A stretch of 36,779 nucleotides of DNA, taken from assembly GCA_913055745.1 (NCBI GenBank), contig CAJXJZ010000003.1, forward strand, positions 70,664 to 107,442. Reading direction: 5' to 3'. The notes under the pieces are model-generated. The model saw nothing but the letters and a program-made list of their open reading frames with translations, ran no database searches and was not told the DNA's origin. The translations under genes were made by a program, and so were the position numbers. Within the stretch, counting starts at the first letter, position 1; every line of letters begins with the position of its first letter. Source of the DNA: an uncultured bacterium. Its GTDB lineage: Bacteria; Hydrothermota; Hydrothermia; UBA1063; CAJXJZ01. Below are positions 32,774-36,779 of this stretch, one piece after another.

Positions 32774-33853
32774 TTACTTTCCACACTTTCCACCAGGACA
32801 ACCAACCTTTTCAAGCAATTGCTTTATTTGATCGGGAGATACACCACCTGCACCTGCTCCTAATTGCATCTTAGAAAGGTTCTGACCGACCTGCTTCATG
32901 ATGGAGTTAATATCAACCCCACCAAGGGCAGAAGATAGACTACTACCACGGGCTGTCCCCTCACTTTTTATTTTATACACAGCACCTGTAGATGTTACCT
33001 TATAAACATCTCGCTTAATTCCACCATGCGAGCCACCATAAACCTCAATATATGTGTGAGTAATCCTTCTCCTGCGATAGGTTTTAAGTCCTAAATACTT
33101 TTTAAGCACATCATATGTATTCACTGCCTTAAGAGGTACATATTCTTTTTCACCTATAGGCTTTGGCACCACATAGAGGGTCGCTATCCTCTGAAGCAAA
33201 AGCAAGTCCTGTGCAGTATCAGGCGATACTGCAAAAGTAATTGTACTCGCACCTCCAGGAGCAGACAACTGCTCAAGTAAACTCTTTTTGCTTGATGAAG
33301 TAGCTGTTGTTACTGGCAATTTTTGTCCAACTGCTATAACAAGCATATTTTCAAATGGAACGATAACAGTGGGCTTTCTTACAACACCTCTCACATATTG
33401 ACTTACAAGGTCAGGTTCAAGCACGGCATAGAGATCAACAATATCTCCAGGTATTATAAGGCCCGCTGCACCTGTTAGCATATTAACATTAATGGTAACC
33501 GTCCTATATCCAGAAGGGATAAGTGCTGAAAGACCTCTAACCTGAGAAATATCAACAACAAAGTCAGACTGAATTTGTGTCCCTGCTTTTATTGGCACCA
33601 AAGACACTTTGCCTACAACGTCTTCTATACTCTTATAAGTTCCAGGCTGCAAGAACGCCCTTGGCACTTTACTGACTTCTACCATGTCTTGAGTAATAAC
33701 ACTACGAGCCGGTATGTCTGTGGCAGAAACTACAACCGTTTCCATCTCAAACCCTTTTAGTTTTCTGCTCTCAATACTCCGCAGATAGCTGATAGTGAAC
33801 ACGCCGGTTAAAACGGCGAAGAATAGCGCTACGAATAACAAACGCTTGTTCAT
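32774..33853 (-). CDS. cpaB: Flp pilus assembly protein CpaB/RcpC
   Basis: A 359-residue periplasmic protein anchored by one N-terminal helix (4-21). The SAF domain follows at about 38-105 (VVVSATDIPARSVITQDMVEVSKVP... VPIKAGTQI), then the RcpC domain with LSALIPSGYRTVTINVN and GLIIPGDIVDLYAV. CpaB/RcpC binds peptidoglycan-side parts and the secretin. The C terminus is extended by a Gly/Ser-rich linker and ends in CPGGKCGK, two Cys five apart, unusual for the family. AAGGAGGGTTTAA before ATG 33853 sets the start. The ATG overlaps the stop of tadV by four bases. Confidence 0.92.
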   Translation of the reverse strand: MNKRLLFVALFFAVLTGVFTISYLRSIESRKLKGFEMETVVVSATDIPARSVITQDMVEVSKVPRAFLQPGTYKSIEDVVGKVSLVPIKAGTQIQSDFVVDISQVRGLSALIPSGYRTVTINVNMLTGAAGLIIPGDIVDLYAVLEPDLVSQYVRGVVRKPTVIVPFENMLVIAVGQKLPVTTATSSSKKSLLEQLSAPGGASTITFAVSPDTAQDLLLLQRIATLYVVPKPIGEKEYVPLKAVNTYDVLKKYLGLKTYRRRRITHTYIEVYGGSHGGIKRDVYKVTSTGAVYKIKSEGTARGSSLSSALGGVDINSIMKQVGQNLSKMQLGAGAGGVSPDQIKQLLEKVGCPGGKCGK

Positions 33854-34452
33854 TTAAACCCTCCTTGTTCTATAATTAAATAAACGCTTATTACTATATT
33901 GGAAAAACCAAGAAAAACGCCATATCTTATTTTATTAAACGTGTTCTTTCTTCTGTTCTCTCCATCTTTCTCCATTTCATTCATAGGTATAAAGACGTTA
34001 TGTGTAATAGCAGATATTTTAAGGGATACAAACGCATTCTTTACCCAAGCCCAAATCACTTGAATAAGATCTTTTAATCCCTTTAGAACGAGCCTGCCAA
34101 TGCCCATTTTCTTCACCAGGGCATAAAGCAAAATTAAAATACCAGCACCCATAAAGGCAAGGAGTAAAAACCTCCCGCCTACAAGTGCGCCTGTAGCCAT
34201 AGCAAACTTAATATCTCCTGCCCCCATCCCACCTGATGCAAAAAATGGGAACATAATGACAAATCCTATCACAATGCCTGCTATGGAAGAAAGTATATGG
34301 TGCTGATACATAGCCATAATTATACCTATCAAAAGTACTGAAAAATTCAGCCAATTATAAATCTTACCATATCTGTAATCAGTGTACAATGCAATAAGGG
34401 AGACGATAGCAACTAATATATAGTTTATTTTATAAGACAGTGTATCCACCAT
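33850..34452 (-). CDS. tadV: Prepilin peptidase TadV/CpaA
   Basis: Aspartic membrane peptidase (A24A family, lacking the methylase domain of PilD) that matures Flp pilins and TadE-like minor pilins. The two active-site motifs are visible: TDYRYGKIYN with Asp25 and GMGAGDIK with Asp80. About five or six helices are predicted. The 200 residues are long because of a cytoplasmic C-terminal part. A GTG at 34473 would extend it by seven residues, but ATG 34452 overlaps the preceding stop (TAATG), pointing to translational coupling. No separate PilD lies in the window. Confidence 0.9.
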   Translation of the reverse strand: MVDTLSYKINYILVAIVSLIALYTDYRYGKIYNWLNFSVLLIGIIMAMYQHHILSSIAGIVIGFVIMFPFFASGGMGAGDIKFAMATGALVGGRFLLLAFMGAGILILLYALVKKMGIGRLVLKGLKDLIQVIWAWVKNAFVSLKISAITHNVFIPMNEMEKDGENRRKNTFNKIRYGVFLGFSNIVISVYLIIEQGGFK

Positions 34453-35030
34453 TATTGTTGAGTAATGTTCCACTTATAATATACCACAGTTGAATGTGGA
34501 ACATCCCATGTTATCTTATTACCTATTTCATCCTCACCCTCAAAATGTACCCTTTCCTGGAATGTAATTACGAGGGAATCAGGAAGGCCATTGAAATAGG
34601 GGAGCAAGGATCTTATGGCATGATCTATAACATCAAAAGAAACTGTATAAAGGTTTGCTGTTGCCTCATCTCCTGGTGGGACAAGGAGATTAAAACCTCC
34701 ATCCAATGGACCAAAGTCAAGTGTATCACCATAATTTGATGTTACAGATACATACTCTATTCTGTAATGCTGTATATCTGCCCATCTGCCTCCATACATC
34801 TCTTTAAAGGTAAATGCAACAGGCTGAGGGACCTCATATTCTACCCGAGACAAACTAAATCTTCCGCTGGTAGTATCATAAGCCACACTTGCCTGTACCA
34901 CTAAACTCTGATTTTCAGGGTCAACCTTTACAAGCCTTACCTCTGCTTTGGGGTAAAAAGGATTGTTATCACAACCTGATAGTACCAAAAACATCCCCAT
35001 CAGAAGAAAGGGAGCAATAAGTCTTTTCAT
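34452..35030 (-). CDS. Lipoprotein at the head of the tad operon
   Basis: A 192-residue lipoprotein of unknown family. Signal MKRLIAPFLLMGMFLVLSGC with a strong lipobox (Cys20). The mature part is beta-rich (VRLVKVDPENQSLVVQASVAYD) without known motifs. It is the first gene of the long tad unit, with AAAGGAGGAG before ATG 35030, and its stop overlaps the tadV start. The position fits an outer-membrane pilotin or secretin-assisting lipoprotein, a role unassigned in this locus. This is inferred from location only. Confidence 0.75.
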   Translation of the reverse strand: MKRLIAPFLLMGMFLVLSGCDNNPFYPKAEVRLVKVDPENQSLVVQASVAYDTTSGRFSLSRVEYEVPQPVAFTFKEMYGGRWADIQHYRIEYVSVTSNYGDTLDFGPLDGGFNLLVPPGDEATANLYTVSFDVIDHAIRSLLPYFNGLPDSLVITFQERVHFEGEDEIGNKITWDVPHSTVVYYKWNITQQ

Positions 35031-35053
35031 ACTAACTCCTCCTTTTGGTAAAA

Positions 35054-35082
35054 TTTATAAGGCAAAAATGTCGGCGAGTCAA
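35054..35082 (-). promoter_or_regulatory. Sigma-70-type promoter of the long tad unit
   Basis: On the minus strand TTGACT (35082-35077), 17-base spacer, TATAAA (35059-35054), with a start predicted near 35047 and a short leader before ATG 35030. The spacer begins with CGCCGAC (35076-35070), as in the flp2 promoter. It lies directly downstream of the flp1 terminator. Confidence 0.75.
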
Positions 35083-35090
35083 ATAAAAAT

Positions 35091-35121
35091 AAAAAAAGGA
35101 GGCGCGCACGCCTCCTTTTTT
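35091..35121. terminator. Intrinsic terminator after flp1
   Basis: AAAAAAAGGAGGCG (35091-35104), loop CGCA, CGCCTCCTTTTTT (35109-35121). On the minus strand this is GGAGGCG stem with long A and T tracts on both sides. It starts 15 bases after the flp1 stop and explains how flp1 is uncoupled from the rest of the tad genes, giving it its own expression level. Confidence 0.9.
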
Positions 35122-35135
35122 CAGATTTCTTTTCA

Positions 35136-35315
35136 CTATACGTTGGATGGATGAGCGACTGTCGAAAGGGAGTGGTACATTTCTCCTATAATCCGTGTAA
35201 CTTCTTTGCCCAGCTTCTGGAAAGCAATGAATGATACCAGGGCTATAAGCCCTACAATCATTGCATATTCCACTGCAGTTGCACCTTCTTCTTCTATAAT
35301 AAATCTCTTTAACAT
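35136..35315 (-). CDS. flp: Flp-type pilin (first copy, likely the major subunit)
   Basis: A 59-residue Flp pilin. Short leader MLKRFIIEEEG, processing site G/ATAVEYAMI (Glu +5, Tyr +6) and an even hydrophobic helix (VGLIALVSFIAF), then a short soluble tail. ATG 35315 follows AAAGGAGGTG; a GTG at 35336 is in frame, but the extension would translate the binding site itself. It has its own near-consensus promoter and its own terminator, the usual sign of the strongly expressed major pilin. Confidence 0.93.
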   Translation of the reverse strand: MLKRFIIEEEGATAVEYAMIVGLIALVSFIAFQKLGKEVTRIIGEMYHSLSTVAHPSNV

Positions 35316-35342
35316 AATAACACCTCCTTTTTTCACTCTTAT

Positions 35343-35371
35343 AATATAAACTTATCTAATGGTTTTGTCAA
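35343..35371 (-). promoter_or_regulatory. Sigma-70-type promoter of flp1
   Basis: On the minus strand, consensus TTGACA (35371-35366), 17-base spacer, TATATT (35348-35343). The expected start is near 35336, giving a leader of about 20 bases. It is one of the best consensus matches of the five promoters in the window and lacks the CGCCGAC element of the other two tad promoters. Confidence 0.8.
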
Positions 35372-35438
35372 ATATGTTGACCCTACCTTCTTTGAAATTG
35401 TCAGGTTCCATTTAAACTCACAAGTAATTATGCTCTTT

Positions 35439-36779
35439 TTAGCGATATGTGCATTTATTTCTCCATATTACGCAATGAGGGGTTTGGTGTTCAATTTTAA
35501 GACACCTCTCACAGAAAATCCCTATTTTTTTGTAATAACTCCTAGGCAACAAAACATAATCTGGTTTTAGCGTGCGAAGTTCGCTCTCACAATCCCCTTT
35601 AAATGCGAGAAAATCAAAGTAAGTCTTAATATATGTATCTTCTTGTGTAAGCGTAGCATCTATAGCAAAGTGGTGCCTCCCATGTGTAGAAAAATAAAGA
35701 TAAGGCACCCATGCCTGCAAGGTGAGTATGTTTTTCCCATCTTCTAATGACTTGAGCAAAGTCTCACATCCATATGGATGGCTTTGCTTTTTAAAGTATG
35801 TACTGAATCCAGGTGTCCTTAAGATGAAATATACACAAAACAACATTATATACAGAGGATATTGCATGGTTTCTTTTATCATATACTCAATTCCATCCAT
35901 AAAATGTATCTTTAAAGACATTATTATTGGCATCCCAGAAATAGCAAAAAAAGGAATAAAACGTCTAAAGCGTAATCCAAGTATTAGAAGTATTCCTCCA
36001 TAAATAGCCCATCCTAAATTGCGTTTTTTCACCACAGCATATATCCATAGAAAAATATAGAGTAAAAACACGACTCCATGGAAAGATACAAATTTTATAG
36101 GGAGCCATTCCTCAAAACCCTTCAGCAAAAAGGATTGCTTATATAAATGTGTGAAAATAGCAAGAGAGGAATGAGGAAGAAACAGTGGCAAAATAGCAAA
36201 AATCAAAGGCCATATTTTTAATATCCCACTTTTGATAGTGCTTCTTAAATTAAATGCTATATATAAAAGGAAAATAAGAGTGCCTAATATGTATGTTCCA
36301 TGAACAAAAGACCATAAAAGTACTAAGATACCCATAAGTACTGTATTATTTTTGTAAAGTCCATATATAAATAAAAGGAATACCAAGAGTGCAAACAAAC
36401 CAGGCCGCAGTGCAGTCCCGGGCAAAATGAGGAGTATATAAATAGGTAGTATTAGCGTATACATTGATGCATTTTCTCCAAACATGTAAAAAGGGGCTGT
36501 AAAAAGGAATACCAAAACAAGGAGTTTTACAATAATTATGGCCTTGTATTTTCCAATGGTATATAACAGATAGAACATATCATCGGACAGCCATGATGAC
36601 CTCTTAATCTGCTTAGTAGGAAGATAGGAAAAGAAATTATGTGTTGTAATATGCCCTTCCGTGATGTCCGCTTTCCCAAGCTCAATATGTTGCCATAGGA
36701 GATACCCCAACTCCATTGGGTATTTTAAATGGAATGACATAAAAAATATAATCAATAACTCAATGATGGATGGGAGTAA
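35439..36779 (-). CDS. Polytopic GT-C-like membrane protein, 5' end cut by window edge
   Basis: The frame runs without a stop to the right edge, so the N terminus is missing; the Met-like TTG at 36755 lies in the first helix and is probably not the start. The visible 446 or so residues have about ten membrane helices. Near the beginning, LGYLLWQHIELGKADITEGHITTHNFFSYLP resembles the first periplasmic loop of GT-C glycosyltransferases (pattern D-L-G-W-H-x-x-x-G ... DPFSYT), but the Asp is replaced by Met-Glu. The soluble C-terminal tail ends near Cys-rich CERCLKIEHQTPHC. It may glycosylate lipid-linked or pilin substrates, which is uncertain. No terminator follows before flp1. Confidence 0.65.
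   Translation of the reverse strand, partial: LLPSIIELLIIFFMSFHLKYPMELGYLLWQHIELGKADITEGHITTHNFFSYLPTKQIKRSSWLSDDMFYLLYTIGKYKAIIIVKLLVLVFLFTAPFYMFGENASMYTLILPIYILLILPGTALRPGLFALLVFLLFIYGLYKNNTVLMGILVLLWSFVHGTYILGTLIFLLYIAFNLRSTIKSGILKIWPLIFAILPLFLPHSSLAIFTHLYKQSFLLKGFEEWLPIKFVSFHGVVFLLYIFLWIYAVVKKRNLGWAIYGGILLILGLRFRRFIPFFAISGMPIIMSLKIHFMDGIEYMIKETMQYPLYIMLFCVYFILRTPGFSTYFKKQSHPYGCETLLKSLEDGKNILTLQAWVPYLYFSTHGRHHFAIDATLTQEDTYIKTYFDFLAFKGDCESELRTLKPDYVLLPRSYYKKIGIFCERCLKIEHQTPHCVIWRNKCTYR

Noticed and set aside
35136-35336. Longer flp1 from GTG 35336
   Set aside because: The extra seven residues are the translated ribosome binding site; ATG 35315 has that site at normal distance and gives a normal Flp leader.
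1-36779. Sigma-54 -24/-12 promoter for PilR in the window
   Set aside because: I looked for TGGCAC-N5-TTGC-like sites upstream of genes on both strands and saw none convincing; a pattern scan would be needed to be sure.
1-36779. tRNA, rRNA, CRISPR, insertion sequence or integrase
   Set aside because: No matching motif, repeat array, or transposase/integrase frame was seen; nothing suggests recent transfer.

Overview
The window is AT-rich, almost fully coding DNA from a bacterium with an outer membrane. The evidence is a secretin, several lipobox lipoproteins and beta-rich outer-membrane-type proteins. Arg codons are mostly AGA/AGG, Ile codons are often ATA, and most starts follow AGGAGG-type ribosome binding sites. 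Together with a DUF3160 protein, a long RtcB, a DivIVA protein and two type IV filament systems, this fits a deep-branching, possibly thermophilic lineage such as the WOR-3/Stahlbacteria or Hydrothermae candidate phyla. That placement is an inference; no rRNA or marker gene is present.

Layout. (1) Positions 1-12870, plus strand: a tightly packed run of type IVa pilus motor genes (pilB cut by the left edge, pilT, pilC), a PilS/PilR-like two-component pair, a sugar-nucleotide epimerase, a DUF3160 protein, a lipoprotein, the RNA ligase RtcB and an unknown double-anchored membrane protein. (2) 12874-15963, minus strand: DivIVA, purine nucleoside phosphorylase, an outer-membrane-type lipoprotein, an HD-domain protein and a small helical-repeat protein, transcribed from a near-consensus promoter whose spacer holds a perfect 16-bp palindrome. 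(3) 16075-18499, plus strand: a DUF1844 protein that may be made from a leaderless mRNA, then an unusually long UbiA-type prenyltransferase, closed by a bidirectional terminator. (4) 18550-35315, minus strand: a Tad/Flp (type IVc) pilus locus in three transcription units. flp1 stands alone with its own promoter and terminator. A long unit follows: lipoprotein, tadV, cpaB, tadB, tadC, barrel/TPR protein, secretin, TadZ-CpaF fusion, Cache/SpoIIE-like membrane protein and pseudopeptidase lipoprotein. The last unit is flp2, flp3 (52 aa, easily missed), a 450-aa TadE, a TadG-like protein and a 330-aa TadE. (5) 35439 to the right edge, minus strand: a GT-C-like polytopic membrane protein that runs off the window.

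The Tad locus is the most interesting part. It has a MinD/CpaE-type ATPase fused to the CpaF motor, a secretin with a C-terminal copper-amine-oxidase-N-like domain, a probable outer-membrane beta/TPR protein where TadD or other accessory proteins would be expected, two extra envelope proteins that look like degenerate enzymes (SpoIIE phosphatase and MA-type peptidase), and very large aromatic-rich minor pilins. The long unit and the flp2 unit also share a CGCCGAC element between the promoter -35 and -10 boxes.

There is no gene-free stretch over about 140 bases. The longest gaps (22379-22516, 35316-35438, 15964-16074, 35031-35135) hold the promoters and terminators listed. I saw no tRNA, rRNA, CRISPR array, insertion sequence or attachment site.
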